Shown piece by piece: positions 38,592 to 49,194 of a DNA stretch of 64,000 nt (position 1 is its first letter; every line of letters starts with the position of its first letter). The notes under the pieces were generated by a model. The model had not been told where the DNA came from, made no database searches, and worked only from the letters and a program-made list of their open reading frames with translations. A program made the position numbers and the translations under genes. The stretch comes from Candidatus Desulfobacillus denitrificans. Its GTDB lineage: Bacteria; Pseudomonadota; Gammaproteobacteria; Burkholderiales; Rhodocyclaceae. Location of the stretch: the NCBI GenBank assembly GCA_017347485.1, contig AP021857.1:992001-1056000 (forward strand). Direction: 5' to 3'.

Positions 38592-39833
38592 CTACGTTCC
38601 CTGCAGGTGCGCGATTCTTGCCGCTGCCGGCGGGTGGGAATCGTAGAATGTCGAGTAGAGCGGGTCGGGCGTCAGCGTGGCGGCGTTGTCGCGGTAGAGC
38701 TTGACCAGCGCGGCGACGAGGTCGGCGGTGCGCGTCTGCCGTGCGGCATAGGTATCCGCCTCGTATTCGTGGCGACGCGACAGCGCGCTCATCAGCGGCG
38801 AGAGCGGGAAGGCGAATAGCGGAATGACCAGCGAGAACAGCACCAGTGCCGGCGCCGCGCCCTGCGCCTGCATGCCGAGGCCGGCGTAGAACCAGGGCGC
38901 ATCGATCAGCGCGCCGAGCAGCCAGAGGAAGGCGAGGCTCGCCAGCGCGAGCAGGCCGATGCGCTTCCAGACGTGGCGACGCTTGTAGTGCCCGAGCTCG
39001 TGCGCCAGCACTGCCTCGATCTCGGCCGGCGCCAGTTTTTCCAGCAAGGTGTCGAAGAAGACGATGCGGCGGGCGGCGCCGAAGCCGGTGAAGTAGGCGT
39101 TGCCATGGGACGAGCGCTTCGAGCCGTCCATGACGAACAGGCCGCTCGAGCGGAAGCCGCAGCGCGCCAGCAGCGCCTCGATGCGGCTGCGCAGGGATTC
39201 GTCGGCAAGCGGGGTGAACTTGTTGAACAGCGGCGCGATCACGGTCGGGTAGATGAGCAGCGCCAGCAGGTTGAAACCGAGCCAGAACAGCCAGACATAG
39301 AGCCACCAGCAATCGCCCATCCGTTCCATCAGCCAGAGCACTGCTGCGAGCAGCGGCAGGCCGATCACGGCGCCGAGCAGCGCGCCCTTGGCAGCGTCGA
39401 TGGCGAACAGGCGCGGGGTCATCTTGTTGAAACCGAAGCGCTCCTCGATGACGAAGGTCCGCCACAACGAGAAGGGCAGGTCGATTACCGCATTCAGCAC
39501 GGCGAGGCCGGCGATGAAGGCCAGGCCGAGCGGCAGGTTGTCGAGGCCGAGCGCCGCCCACCCCGCGTGCATCGCCTGCAGGAGGCCGCCGAGCGTCAGC
39601 GCCAGCACGAGGCCGGCGCCCGCGACGACCTCGACCATGGCCAGGCGCACCCTGGCCGTCGTGTAGTCGGCGGCACGCCGGTGCGCTTGCAGCGCGATGA
39701 TTTCGCGGAAGGCGTCTGGTACGGCATCGCGATGGGCGGCGATGTGGCGCACGTGGCGCTGGGCCAGCCACAGTCGCAGCACGGTGGTCAGGACCAGCGC
39801 GGCAAGAAACAGCGCGGTGAAGGCGTTCGTCAT
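38592..39833 (-). CDS. M48-family membrane metallopeptidase (Ste24/CAAX protease-like)
   Basis: 413 residues, about seven membrane segments. The zinc site is VLAHELGHYKRRH near 276-288 with the third ligand in HEYEADTYA near 353-361; NAYFTGFGAARRIVFFD precedes it, as in the Ste24 subgroup. Bacteria lack CAAX prenylation, so it more likely degrades damaged membrane proteins, as HtpX does. ATG 39833 is divergent from orn. Confidence 0.92.
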   Translation of the reverse strand: MTNAFTALFLAALVLTTVLRLWLAQRHVRHIAAHRDAVPDAFREIIALQAHRRAADYTTARVRLAMVEVVAGAGLVLALTLGGLLQAMHAGWAALGLDNLPLGLAFIAGLAVLNAVIDLPFSLWRTFVIEERFGFNKMTPRLFAIDAAKGALLGAVIGLPLLAAVLWLMERMGDCWWLYVWLFWLGFNLLALLIYPTVIAPLFNKFTPLADESLRSRIEALLARCGFRSSGLFVMDGSKRSSHGNAYFTGFGAARRIVFFDTLLEKLAPAEIEAVLAHELGHYKRRHVWKRIGLLALASLAFLWLLGALIDAPWFYAGLGMQAQGAAPALVLFSLVIPLFAFPLSPLMSALSRRHEYEADTYAARQTRTADLVAALVKLYRDNAATLTPDPLYSTFYDSHPPAAARIAHLQGT

Positions 39834-39895
39834 CCCGGAATCATGCGCCGATATGAACTGTGACAGAATGCAGGCTTTCGCATTTCCGCAAAATT

Positions 39896-40441
39896 ATGGC
39901 ACAGGACCCCAACAACCTCATCTGGCTGGACATGGAGATGACCGGCCTCGACCCCGACCGCGACAGGGTCATCGAGATCGCCATGGTGGCGACCGACGGC
40001 GCGCTCAACATCCTCGCCGAATCCCCCGTCATGGTCATCCGCCAGCCCGACGCCGTGCTCGAGGCCATGGACGACTGGAACAAGAGCACCCACGGCAAGT
40101 CGGGCCTGATCGACAAGGTGCGCGCGTCGACGACCGACGAGAAGGCGGCGACGGACATCCTGCTGGCCTTCATGCGCGAATACGTGCCGGAGCGGACTTC
40201 GCCGATGTGCGGCAACTCGATCTGCCAGGACCGCCGCTTCATGGCGCGCTGGCTGCCGGGCCTGGAGGCGTACTTCCACTACCGCAACCTCGACGTCAGC
40301 ACGCTGAAGGAGCTGGCCCGGCGCTGGAAGCCGGAGGTCTTCAAGGGCGTGGTGAAGAGGGGCGCGCACACGGCGCTGGCGGACATCCACGAGTCGATCG
40401 AGGAGTTGCGCTACTACCGGGAGAATTTCATCAGACTGTAG
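39896..40441 (+). CDS. orn: Oligoribonuclease
   Basis: 3'-5' exonuclease of the DEDDh family that degrades di-nucleotides, including pGpG from cyclic di-GMP turnover. 181 residues from ATG 39896. Motif I is [15 protein letters not shown], motif [13 protein letters not shown] and motif [22 protein letters not shown]. The stop abuts that of the convergent pgi with no bases between. Confidence 0.95.
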   Translation: MAQDPNNLIWLDMEMTGLDPDRDRVIEIAMVATDGALNILAESPVMVIRQPDAVLEAMDDWNKSTHGKSGLIDKVRASTTDEKAATDILLAFMREYVPERTSPMCGNSICQDRRFMARWLPGLEAYFHYRNLDVSTLKELARRWKPEVFKGVVKRGAHTALADIHESIEELRYYRENFIRL

Positions 40442-42052
40442 TCACGCCTTCCGCATGGCGCGGATGGCGGCGAGCAGGCCGGCGGTGGAGGCGTCGAACT
40501 CGCCCGTGCCTTCGAGCAGCTTCGGCAGGATATCGCGCGCCATCTGCTTGCCGTGCTCGACGCCCCACTGGTCGAAGCTGTTCACGCCCCACAGGCAGCC
40601 CTGCACCGCCACCTTGTGCTCGTAGAGGGCGATCAGGCTGCCCAGCGCGCGCGGCGTCAGCTTTGGCATCAGCAGCGTCGTGCTCGGCTGGTTGCCCGGG
40701 CAGGCGAGGTGCGGCGCCAGGCGGTCCGCTTCCGCGGGGGTTTTGCCGGCGGCGACCAGTTGGCTGCGCGCCTCCTCGAGCGTCTTTCCCTTCATCAGTG
40801 CCGCGCTCTGCGCCAGGGCATTGGCGACCAGCGCTTCCTGCTCGGGACTGGCGTCGCCGACCGGCACGATGAAGTCGATCGGCGTCAGCCGCGTGCCCTG
40901 GTAGAAGAGCTGGTGGAAGGCGTGCTGGCCGACCGAGCCGGCCATGCCCCAGAGGATGGGCGCGGTGGCGCAGCCGACGTCCTCGTTGTCGAGCGTGATG
41001 CGCTTGCCGTTGCTTTCCATCTCGAGCTGCTGCAGGTAGGCCGGCAGCAGTCCCAGGCGGTGGGCATAGGGAATCACGGCGAGCGACTCGGCACCGAGAA
41101 AATCGATGTTCCACAGGCCGACGAGCGCCATCAGCACGGGCAGGTTCTCGGCGAATGGTGCGGCGAGGAAATGCTCGTCCATCTCGCGCGCGCCGGCGAG
41201 CAGTTCCTCGAAGGCGTCCATGCCCATGGAACAGGCGAGCGGCAGGCCGATGGCCGACCACATCGAGAAGCGCCCCCCCACCCATTCGGCCATGGCGAGG
41301 CAGTTCTCCGCCGGGATGCCGAAGGCCTGCGCCGCCGCGACGTTGTTGCTGACGGCGAGGAAATGTCGCGCCGAGTCGGCGTTGCCGAGCCAGCTCTTGG
41401 CGGCGCGGGCATTGGCCAGCGTCTCCTGCGTCGTGAAGGTTTTCGAGGAGACGATGAACAGGGTGCGCACGGGGTCGAGATCGCGCACCGTGTCGGCGAA
41501 TTCGGCCGGGTCGATGTTGGCGACGAAGCGCACGGTGAGGCGCGGGTCGGCATATTCCCGCAGCGCTTGCGTGGCCATGCGCGGTCCGAGGTCGGAGCCG
41601 CCGATGCCGAGATTGACCACGGCGTTGATCGAGGCGCCGCCGCTGCCGCGCCAGGCGCCCGAGCGGATGGCTTCGCTAAGCTCGCGCATGCGCGCACGCG
41701 TCGCCAGCACCTCCGGCAGGACATCCTTGCCGCCGACACGGTAAGGCCGCTCGGCGCGCAGGGCGATGTGCAGGGCGGCGCGATTCTCCGTGGCGTTGAT
41801 GGCCTCGCCTGCGCACATTCGCCGCAGGAAGCCGGCCAGGTCGCGCGCCTCGGCGAGGCGGACGAGGAGAGCGAGCGTCTCGACAGTGAGGCGCTGCTTG
41901 GAGAAATCCGCCAGCAGGTTGCCGCATTGCAGGAACAGGCGCGCGAAGCGCCGAGGATCGGCGGCGAAAAGCTCGTTCAGATGTTGTCCGGCCAGCGCGC
42001 CCGCGTGCGCGGCGAGGGCCTGCCATTGCGGTGTTTGCGTGAGCGGGATCAT
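40442..42052 (-). CDS. pgi: Glucose-6-phosphate isomerase
   Basis: Interconverts glucose 6-phosphate and fructose 6-phosphate. 536 residues from ATG 42052 (MIPLTQTPQWQALA). Motifs: NLGIGGSDLGPRMA, IVSSKTFTTQETLANA, the catalytic EMESNGKR and HAFHQLFYQGT, and GVNSFDQWGVEHGKQMA. Its start overlaps the stop of the upstream glycosyltransferase gene by four bases. Confidence 0.96.
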   Translation of the reverse strand: MIPLTQTPQWQALAAHAGALAGQHLNELFAADPRRFARLFLQCGNLLADFSKQRLTVETLALLVRLAEARDLAGFLRRMCAGEAINATENRAALHIALRAERPYRVGGKDVLPEVLATRARMRELSEAIRSGAWRGSGGASINAVVNLGIGGSDLGPRMATQALREYADPRLTVRFVANIDPAEFADTVRDLDPVRTLFIVSSKTFTTQETLANARAAKSWLGNADSARHFLAVSNNVAAAQAFGIPAENCLAMAEWVGGRFSMWSAIGLPLACSMGMDAFEELLAGAREMDEHFLAAPFAENLPVLMALVGLWNIDFLGAESLAVIPYAHRLGLLPAYLQQLEMESNGKRITLDNEDVGCATAPILWGMAGSVGQHAFHQLFYQGTRLTPIDFIVPVGDASPEQEALVANALAQSAALMKGKTLEEARSQLVAAGKTPAEADRLAPHLACPGNQPSTTLLMPKLTPRALGSLIALYEHKVAVQGCLWGVNSFDQWGVEHGKQMARDILPKLLEGTGEFDASTAGLLAAIRAMRKA

Positions 42053-43674
42053 TTCCTGGCGTAGAGCCTGAAACGTTCGTTGCGGTCGCTGGGGCGACCG
42101 CCCTCCCAAATCTTGCGCCAGCCCGTTCCGTGCGGCAAGACTTCCTTCTGGGCGGCACCCTGGACGAGGAACAACTGGCAGGTGAAGGCAGCCCGGCGAC
42201 CCTCCCGCATAGTCTTGATCCCGGCGAAATAATGGAAGGCGGCCCGCTGGCTGCTGCCGAGTCCGCGACTGCCGATGCAGCCGGCATCTTTTGGCAGTGC
42301 AGCCTTGAGGCTGGCGGTCATGCCTCGGTAACTCCTGTCGTAGTCAATCAAGGGCAGCCAAAGAGCCATGAGCAGCCCCCAGCAGAGCGTGACGCCAGCC
42401 GCCCAGTGTGCCGTGCCGCGCTGGGGGGAGCGCGGACTTTTGAAGATCAGCCAGAGCCAGGCGAAAGTCAGTCCCAGCGAGGCGGCGAAGGCGGCGGGCG
42501 AGAAGACGGCGACGAAGCCCGGCTCCAGCCTGGCGAAGTTGTTGGCGATGCGCGGCGGCACGCCGGCCACCATCGCCAGCCAGCCGAGCCAGATCAGACC
42601 GGCCAGCAAGGTGAATGTCATCATGCCGAACCAGTCGAAGGCATTGGCGGCGCCACGCCGCAGGGAGAGCGTGGCCGGGGCGGCGAGGAGCACCAGCGGC
42701 GGCAGCAGCGGCAGGGCGTTGAGGCTGCGCGGCTCGGAGAAGGCGCTCTGCACGACAAGGAAAATGACGAAAGAGACGAGCGGGATGAGGTTGCGCGGTT
42801 CGCGCAGTCGGTGCCGCTCGCGCCACAGGGTCCACAGCGCCAGGGGCAGGGCCGGCCAGGCGAACCAGCTCAGCATCTTGATGAAGTTCCAGAGCGTGCG
42901 CGGCGCCTGGGCTCCTGCCTGCAGTTCCGTCACCTCGTGGGCCCACCAGGCGCCGAAGGCGGCGGGTTCCAGCCAGTACAGCGCCAGCGGCCAGGAAAGG
43001 GTCAGCGGCGCGGCAAGCGCCAGCGCGGCGATCATGCCGCGTGCCGCCTGCGGGGTGCGCAGATGGGGCGAGATCAGGGGCAGCAGCATCAGCAGCGGCC
43101 CGAGCGTGATCAGCGCCGACAGTCCGGCGGCAAGGAAACCCAAGCCGAGCGCGGCACCGGCCACCGCACCACCGCGCAGCGGATGCAGCGGCAGCAGCGC
43201 CAGGCCGTAATAGAGGGCAGCGGCGGCGGCGAGAAAGGTGATGGCGGGCTGCGATTCGTGGACATGCACCAGCAGGCCCAGGCAGCCAATGGCGATGAGG
43301 GCGGCCCCGCGGGCGGCCTCCTGGCCGATGAGGTGTCGCGCCGCGCCCGCCAGGCTGGCGACCATGATGCCGGCGAAAAGGCCGGAGGCGAGGCGCGCGG
43401 CATCGTGCAGGGGGAGGAGGAAGCCGAACAGCCAGCCCAGCAGCGCTGCGGTCCAGTGGTAGAGCGGGGGCGTATCCAGCCAAGGTTCTCCGGCCAGACT
43501 CGGCAACAGCCAGTGGCCGCCCTCGAACATCGAGTACGCCACGCCGAAATGCGTGGCGTCGTCGCCCTTCCAGGGATCGTGGCCGACGAGGCCGGGCAGG
43601 AGATACAGCGCACAAAGAACGATCAGCACGACGCCGCGCGGCGGGAAGGCGAAGGGCAGACGCGGCAGGGGCAT
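42049..43674 (-). CDS. Membrane glycosyltransferase, family 39 (ArnT/PMT-like)
   Basis: 541 residues, about eleven membrane segments. The first loop has GHDPWKGDDATHFGVAYSMFEGGHWLLPSLAGEPWLDTPPLYHW, carrying the paired acidic residues (D-E/D) expected for GT39/ArnT enzymes that use polyprenyl-phosphate sugars. A soluble C-terminal part follows the last segment. Donor and acceptor cannot be deduced; lipid A or protein modification are possible. It contains a CTGACTTT word in sense orientation (42464-42471). Confidence 0.82.
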   Translation of the reverse strand: MPLPRLPFAFPPRGVVLIVLCALYLLPGLVGHDPWKGDDATHFGVAYSMFEGGHWLLPSLAGEPWLDTPPLYHWTAALLGWLFGFLLPLHDAARLASGLFAGIMVASLAGAARHLIGQEAARGAALIAIGCLGLLVHVHESQPAITFLAAAAALYYGLALLPLHPLRGGAVAGAALGLGFLAAGLSALITLGPLLMLLPLISPHLRTPQAARGMIAALALAAPLTLSWPLALYWLEPAAFGAWWAHEVTELQAGAQAPRTLWNFIKMLSWFAWPALPLALWTLWRERHRLREPRNLIPLVSFVIFLVVQSAFSEPRSLNALPLLPPLVLLAAPATLSLRRGAANAFDWFGMMTFTLLAGLIWLGWLAMVAGVPPRIANNFARLEPGFVAVFSPAAFAASLGLTFAWLWLIFKSPRSPQRGTAHWAAGVTLCWGLLMALWLPLIDYDRSYRGMTASLKAALPKDAGCIGSRGLGSSQRAAFHYFAGIKTMREGRRAAFTCQLFLVQGAAQKEVLPHGTGWRKIWEGGRPSDRNERFRLYARK

Positions 43675-43730
43675 TGTCGTCGGGTTCGGGTTGTTATCGC
43701 CGGCGGGGGGATTTTACCCGCTCCGAAATG

Positions 43731-43757
43731 AAAAAAAGGCAGCCGTGGCTGCCTTTT
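43731..43757. terminator. Terminator after rpmE (works on the minus strand)
   Basis: Stem AAAAGGCAGCC/GGCTGCCTTTT (43734-43757) preceded on the plus strand by A residues, which give a T-run on the minus strand after rpmE. The plus-strand copy also has TTTT. Confidence 0.8.
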
Positions 43758-43776
43758 CGGTGTATTTGCGGAGAAC

Positions 43777-43995
43777 TCAGGCGGCCGCCTGCTTCTTCGA
43801 ACCGTATTTCTGGCGGAAGCGCTCGACGCGGCCGGCGGTATCGACGATCTTCTGCTTGCCGGTGTAGAAGGGGTGGCAGGCAGCGCAGACTTCGATGTGC
43901 AGCGGCTTGCCGCTGGTGGAGCGGGTCTTGAACTTGTTGCCGCAGCTGCAGGTGACGTCGATCTCGACGTAGTTCGGATGGATGTCGGCTTTCAT
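43777..43995 (-). CDS. rpmE: 50S ribosomal protein L31, zinc-binding form
   Basis: 72 residues, [20 protein letters not shown] with C16, C18, C37 and C40 as the zinc ligands (the C+ form). In many bacteria the C+ form is replaced by a C- paralogue under zinc starvation; no paralogue is in the window. Adjacent to rho, a common gene order. Confidence 0.96.
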   Translation of the reverse strand: MKADIHPNYVEIDVTCSCGNKFKTRSTSGKPLHIEVCAACHPFYTGKQKIVDTAGRVERFRQKYGSKKQAAA

Positions 43996-44084
43996 GGGTT
44001 CCTCTGTTGAGCAGGGGACGGCGAATGTGGCCGTCCGAAAAGTTGCGAATTATCCACCAAAATCAGGGGCTTTGCAATCCCGGG

Positions 44085-45344
<1,260 letters not shown>

Positions 45345-45508
45345 AGGGGACCAGAGGTGAGGTGGTGAAACGGAAGGAAGAACCCGGAAAGTTCAGGGGG
45401 AATGGATGTTTGGAGCTTGGTTTGGGGTTTGGAACCGAATCCGCGCCGGCGGAGAATCGTTGTTTTTTCTGCCGCGGCGCGGTGAGACTCAGACGGACTG
45501 TAAGTCTT

Positions 45509-45835
45509 TCAGAGATTGCTGTCAATAAAGGCGGTCAATTGCGACTTGGAGAGGGCGCCGACCTTGGTCGCCTCGACATTGCCGTTCTTGAACAGCATCA
45601 GCGTCGGGATGCCGCGGATGCCGAACTTCGCCGGCGTCTCCTGGTTGTCGTCGATGTTGAGCTTGGCCACCTTGAGCTTGCCGGCATATTCCTTGGACAC
45701 GTCGTCCAGGATCGGGGCGATCATCTTGCAGGGACCGCACCACTCGGCCCAGTAATCCACCAGGACGGGGGTGGCCGACTGCAGCACTTCCGCTTCGAAG
45801 TTGGCATCGGTGACGTAGTGAATGTGCTCGCTCAT
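45509..45835 (-). CDS. trxA: Thioredoxin 1
   Basis: 108 residues with the redox centre [16 protein letters not shown] near 28-43 and the cis-proline loop [10 protein letters not shown]. General cytoplasmic disulfide reductant, upstream of rho as in E. coli. ATG 45835. Confidence 0.97.
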   Translation of the reverse strand: MSEHIHYVTDANFEAEVLQSATPVLVDYWAEWCGPCKMIAPILDDVSKEYAGKLKVAKLNIDDNQETPAKFGIRGIPTLMLFKNGNVEATKVGALSKSQLTAFIDSNL

Positions 45836-46089
45836 TGTTACCTCGCAATGTGTTGGGTGGCCGGCCGAAAGCGCGCCGGGAAATGACCTGGCAGTCGATG
45901 CGGCAATGCAGGAATTAAGGCCGGGGAATGCTTGGCTGCCGATAACTTGTGCTGTCTATCGTAGCGAAAAAGCCGCCACAAGGGAAGCGCTGCAAAAGCG
46001 GACGCGCCCCTATGCTAATATCCGCATGAATCATGCTTATTCCTGCCTGATCTTACCATTCGCTCCCAAGGACCCTGAGGAACACCGCC
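45836..46089. promoter_or_regulatory. Divergent region between trxA and fdxA
   Basis: 254 bases. AT content rises between 45930 and 46060. GAGGAAC at 46077-46083 is the fdxA ribosome site. I see no clear paired promoter boxes or operator. Confidence 0.35.
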
Positions 46090-46413
46090 ATGACTTATGT
46101 GGTGACCGAATCCTGCATCCAGTGCAAATATACCGATTGCGTGGATGTCTGCCCCGTCGACGCCTTCCGCGAAGGCCCCAACTTCCTGGTCATCGATCCG
46201 GACGAGTGCATCGACTGCACGCTGTGTGTCGCCGAGTGCCCGGTCGAGGCCATCTTCGCCGAAGACGACGTGCCCGACGCGCAGAAGCATTTCACGCCAT
46301 TGAACGCCGAACTGGCCAAGCTGTGGCAGCCCATCATCGAGCGCAAGGATTCCCTGCCCGATGCCGACGAGTGGGCCGGGGTGAAGGACAAGCTGGACAA
46401 GCTGCAGCGCTGA
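46090..46413 (+). CDS. fdxA: 7Fe ferredoxin (FdxA type)
   Basis: 107 residues. The N-terminal cysteine sets are [15 protein letters not shown] and [15 protein letters not shown]: the first has the CX2CX4CX3CP spacing seen in seven-iron ferredoxins ([3Fe-4S] plus [4Fe-4S]), and the second is a full CX2CX2CX3CP. The C-terminal 50 residues are the usual helical tail. A low-potential electron carrier; its partner is not evident from neighbours. Confidence 0.93.
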   Translation: MTYVVTESCIQCKYTDCVDVCPVDAFREGPNFLVIDPDECIDCTLCVAECPVEAIFAEDDVPDAQKHFTPLNAELAKLWQPIIERKDSLPDADEWAGVKDKLDKLQR

Positions 46414-46428
46414 GGCGCGGCGCAGGCC

Positions 46429-49194
46429 ATGCCCGAGGCCGCGCGCCCCGTCGTCACTCAAGACTTTCCCCTTTCGGCGGATTTCGCCGGGCACTGCGCC
46501 CGGCACGTCGTCGATGCCTGCCGGGCACGGCTGCCCGATCTTTCGGACATTCTCCTCGTTGTGCCCAGTCCGGCCCTGGCGCCCGAACTGCGACGCGTCC
46601 TGGCCGCTGCCGCCGGTCGCAGCCTGCTGCTGCCGCGCATCGCCACTCCGGCGCAATTGGCGGCCGACACCCACGCCGGCGGACAGCCGGACAGCCTGCG
46701 CCAGCTGTCCCTGTATCGACTGCTGCGCGAGCGCGGCTGGTTCGCCGACGGCGCGCGGTGGGAACTGTGCGCCGAACTGATCGCCCTCTTCGACGAATTG
46801 AACGAGCGCGCCATCGGCCTGCCGCAGGACGAAGCCGAGTTCCTCGGCCGCCTCGAGCGCGCCTACGAAGCGCGCGGCTCCCAGCCCCTGCGCTTCGAGG
46901 CCGAGGTCGTGCATCGCCTGTGGCGGGCCGAGGCCGCCGGACCGCCGGGCCGCCATGTCGCCATGACGCTGGCGCTGGCGGCGCTGGCCGGGCGGGCGGC
47001 CGCGCCGATGTTCATGATCTGCGAGGGCGAGCCACGCCCGCTCGAGGCCGAATTTTGCCGCGCCTGGGCGCAGCGGCAACCGGCCACGATGTTCCTGCCG
47101 CAGCGCGCCGGGAGCGGCGATCCCCTGATGCAGGCGCTGAATCTTGCCTGGCCCATCCAGACCGAGGAAGACCCGCCGCCGCTGGCCGGCCGGGCCGAAA
47201 CCGCGCGCGCGACCCTTCCTGCGAGCCCGCTGGCCGGCCGACTGCGCCTGATCGGCGCCGCCGGTCTCGAGGAGGAGGCGCTGGCCGCGGTCGCCGAAGT
47301 GAGGCGCTGGCTGGCCGAAGGACGCAGCGCCATCGCCCTGGTGGCGTGCGATCGCGTGGCAGCGCGTCGCGCGCGCGCGCTGCTCGAGCGCGACGGCATC
47401 CTGGTGCAGGACGAAACCGGCTGGAAACTATCCACTACGCGGGCGGCGGCCCTGGTCGATGCCTGGCTGGAAGTGGCGGCGGCCGATGCCTACCACCGCG
47501 ACCTGCTCGACCTCGTCAAATCGCCCTTCGTATTCGGCAGCCTGCCGGAGCAAGCGCGCCAGGCCGGCCTGCTGCAGCTGGAGGACGGACTGGCGCGCCA
47601 CAACCTCGCCTATGGCCTCGCCCGCTACGAGGCGGCATTGTCGCGTTCGGCCGGCCATGAGGCGGCGCTCGGACTGATCAGGCGTGTCGCCGCCGCACGT
47701 CGCGAGATGCCGCGCGGCGGCGCTCCGCCGGCCGCTTGGCTGGACGGGCTCGCCCGGTCGCTCGGTGTGCTGGATGCGCTGGCCGGCCTGGAAAGCGACG
47801 CGGCCGGCGCGACGCTGCTCGAACTGCTGCGCACGCGGCGCGAGGAACTCGACGCCGTGCCGCAGCGACTGACTTTCGGCGAATGGCGGGAATGGCTGAA
47901 CCGCGAACTCGAGCAGGCGGCCTTCATCGACCGCAGCATCGACAGCCCGCTCGTCATGACCCATCTGGCGGCCACTCGCCTGCGCCGATTCGATGCGGCC
48001 ATCCTCATCGGCGCCGACCGCGACAATCTGGCGCCGACGCACGCCCGCGCCGTGTTCGGCAATCTGGCGGTGCGTCGCGAACTCGGCCTGTCCTTGCCCG
48101 CCGAGGGCGTGGCGCGACTGCGCGACGATCTCGCCGGCCTTATCGTGTCCTGCGGCCAAGTGACGGCCACCTGGCAGACGCTGCGCGGCGACGAAGCCAA
48201 TCTTCTCAGCCCGGAACTGAGCCTGCTCGCCGTGCTGCACACCCGCGCCTGGGGCGACGACCTGAGGGTGCCCGCCGCCGCTGCGCCGGCGGGGGAAACC
48301 GGCGAGCGCGGCGGCACTGCCCCGCCGCGGCCGGCAGCGCCGATGCGGGTGCCGCCGCGCCTGTCGGCCAGCGCCTACGCCAGCCTGATGGCCTGCCCCT
48401 ACCAGTTTTACGTGCGTCGCATGCTCGGCCTGACCGAGGCGGAGGAGGTGCGCGAGGCCCTCGAAAAACGCGACTACGGCGAGTTCGTGCATCGCATCCT
48501 CTGGCGTTTTCATGCCGCCCACCCCCTGCTGTCCGGCCAGTCCGACGAAGCGCTGGCGGCCGACCTGGAAAGGCTCAGCCGCGACGTCTTCGCGCCGGAA
48601 ATCGAGGAGAACTTCCTCGAACATGCCTGGCTGGCGCGCTGGCTCGAGCGGGTGCCCGCCTACATCGGCTGGCAGAAGACACGCGAGGCGGGCGGCTGGC
48701 GCTATGCCGGCGGCGAGCTGGACCGCGAGATCGTCCTGCCGCTGGCCGGCGGCGGGGAGGCGGTATTGCACGGCCGCCTCGACCGCCTCGACCGGCGCGC
48801 CGATGGCGCCGAAGCGGTGCTCGATTACAAGGCGCAGGAGGCTCGGGACCTGAAGCGGCGCCTGGCCGAGGCGGGGGAGGATGTGCAACTGGCCTGCTAC
48901 GCGCTCCTGCAGGGGGCGCGGGTGGACGAGGCCGCCTATGTCGCCATCGATGCCGACAAGCCCGTCGAGGTGCCGCTGCCCGAAGCGAAGGAGATGGCGT
49001 GCGCGCAGGGGGCACGGCTGGCATCCGTCTTCGACGCCCTGATGGCCGGTGCCGCATTGCCGGCGCATGGCGTGGATGCCGTCTGCGCACACTGCGAGGC
49101 CCGCGGCCTGTGCCGGCGGGATTATCACCGCCCCCTCCTCCCCGCGGAAGGGGGAGGCGATGGTGCGCCGCCTGCCGGTGGTTCCAGGTCATGA
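46429..49194 (+). CDS. addB: AddB-like helicase/nuclease subunit (PD-(D/E)XK with Fe-S cysteines)
   Basis: 921 residues. The N-terminal part is a UvrD-like fold without an intact Walker A motif (ILLVVPSPALAPELRRVLAA), as is common in proteobacterial AddB. The C-terminus is a RecB-type nuclease: LSASAYASLMACPYQFYVRRML, DYGEFVHRILWRFH, the catalytic AVLDYKAQEA, and closing cysteines in VCAHCEARGLCRRDY. With the Cys of MACPYQF these form the four-Cys [4Fe-4S] staple of AddB. ATGA overlap with addA. Contains a 24-bp repeat with CTGACTTT. Confidence 0.88.
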   Translation: MPEAARPVVTQDFPLSADFAGHCARHVVDACRARLPDLSDILLVVPSPALAPELRRVLAAAAGRSLLLPRIATPAQLAADTHAGGQPDSLRQLSLYRLLRERGWFADGARWELCAELIALFDELNERAIGLPQDEAEFLGRLERAYEARGSQPLRFEAEVVHRLWRAEAAGPPGRHVAMTLALAALAGRAAAPMFMICEGEPRPLEAEFCRAWAQRQPATMFLPQRAGSGDPLMQALNLAWPIQTEEDPPPLAGRAETARATLPASPLAGRLRLIGAAGLEEEALAAVAEVRRWLAEGRSAIALVACDRVAARRARALLERDGILVQDETGWKLSTTRAAALVDAWLEVAAADAYHRDLLDLVKSPFVFGSLPEQARQAGLLQLEDGLARHNLAYGLARYEAALSRSAGHEAALGLIRRVAAARREMPRGGAPPAAWLDGLARSLGVLDALAGLESDAAGATLLELLRTRREELDAVPQRLTFGEWREWLNRELEQAAFIDRSIDSPLVMTHLAATRLRRFDAAILIGADRDNLAPTHARAVFGNLAVRRELGLSLPAEGVARLRDDLAGLIVSCGQVTATWQTLRGDEANLLSPELSLLAVLHTRAWGDDLRVPAAAAPAGETGERGGTAPPRPAAPMRVPPRLSASAYASLMACPYQFYVRRMLGLTEAEEVREALEKRDYGEFVHRILWRFHAAHPLLSGQSDEALAADLERLSRDVFAPEIEENFLEHAWLARWLERVPAYIGWQKTREAGGWRYAGGELDREIVLPLAGGGEAVLHGRLDRLDRRADGAEAVLDYKAQEARDLKRRLAEAGEDVQLACYALLQGARVDEAAYVAIDADKPVEVPLPEAKEMACAQGARLASVFDALMAGAALPAHGVDAVCAHCEARGLCRRDYHRPLLPAEGGGDGAPPAGGSRS
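47853..47876 (+). repeat. 24-bp exact repeat containing CTGACTTT (copy 2)
   Basis: Identical to 37673-37696 downstream of rsgA. Here it is inside addB, with CTGACTTTC encoding Leu-Thr-Phe. Confidence 0.75.
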
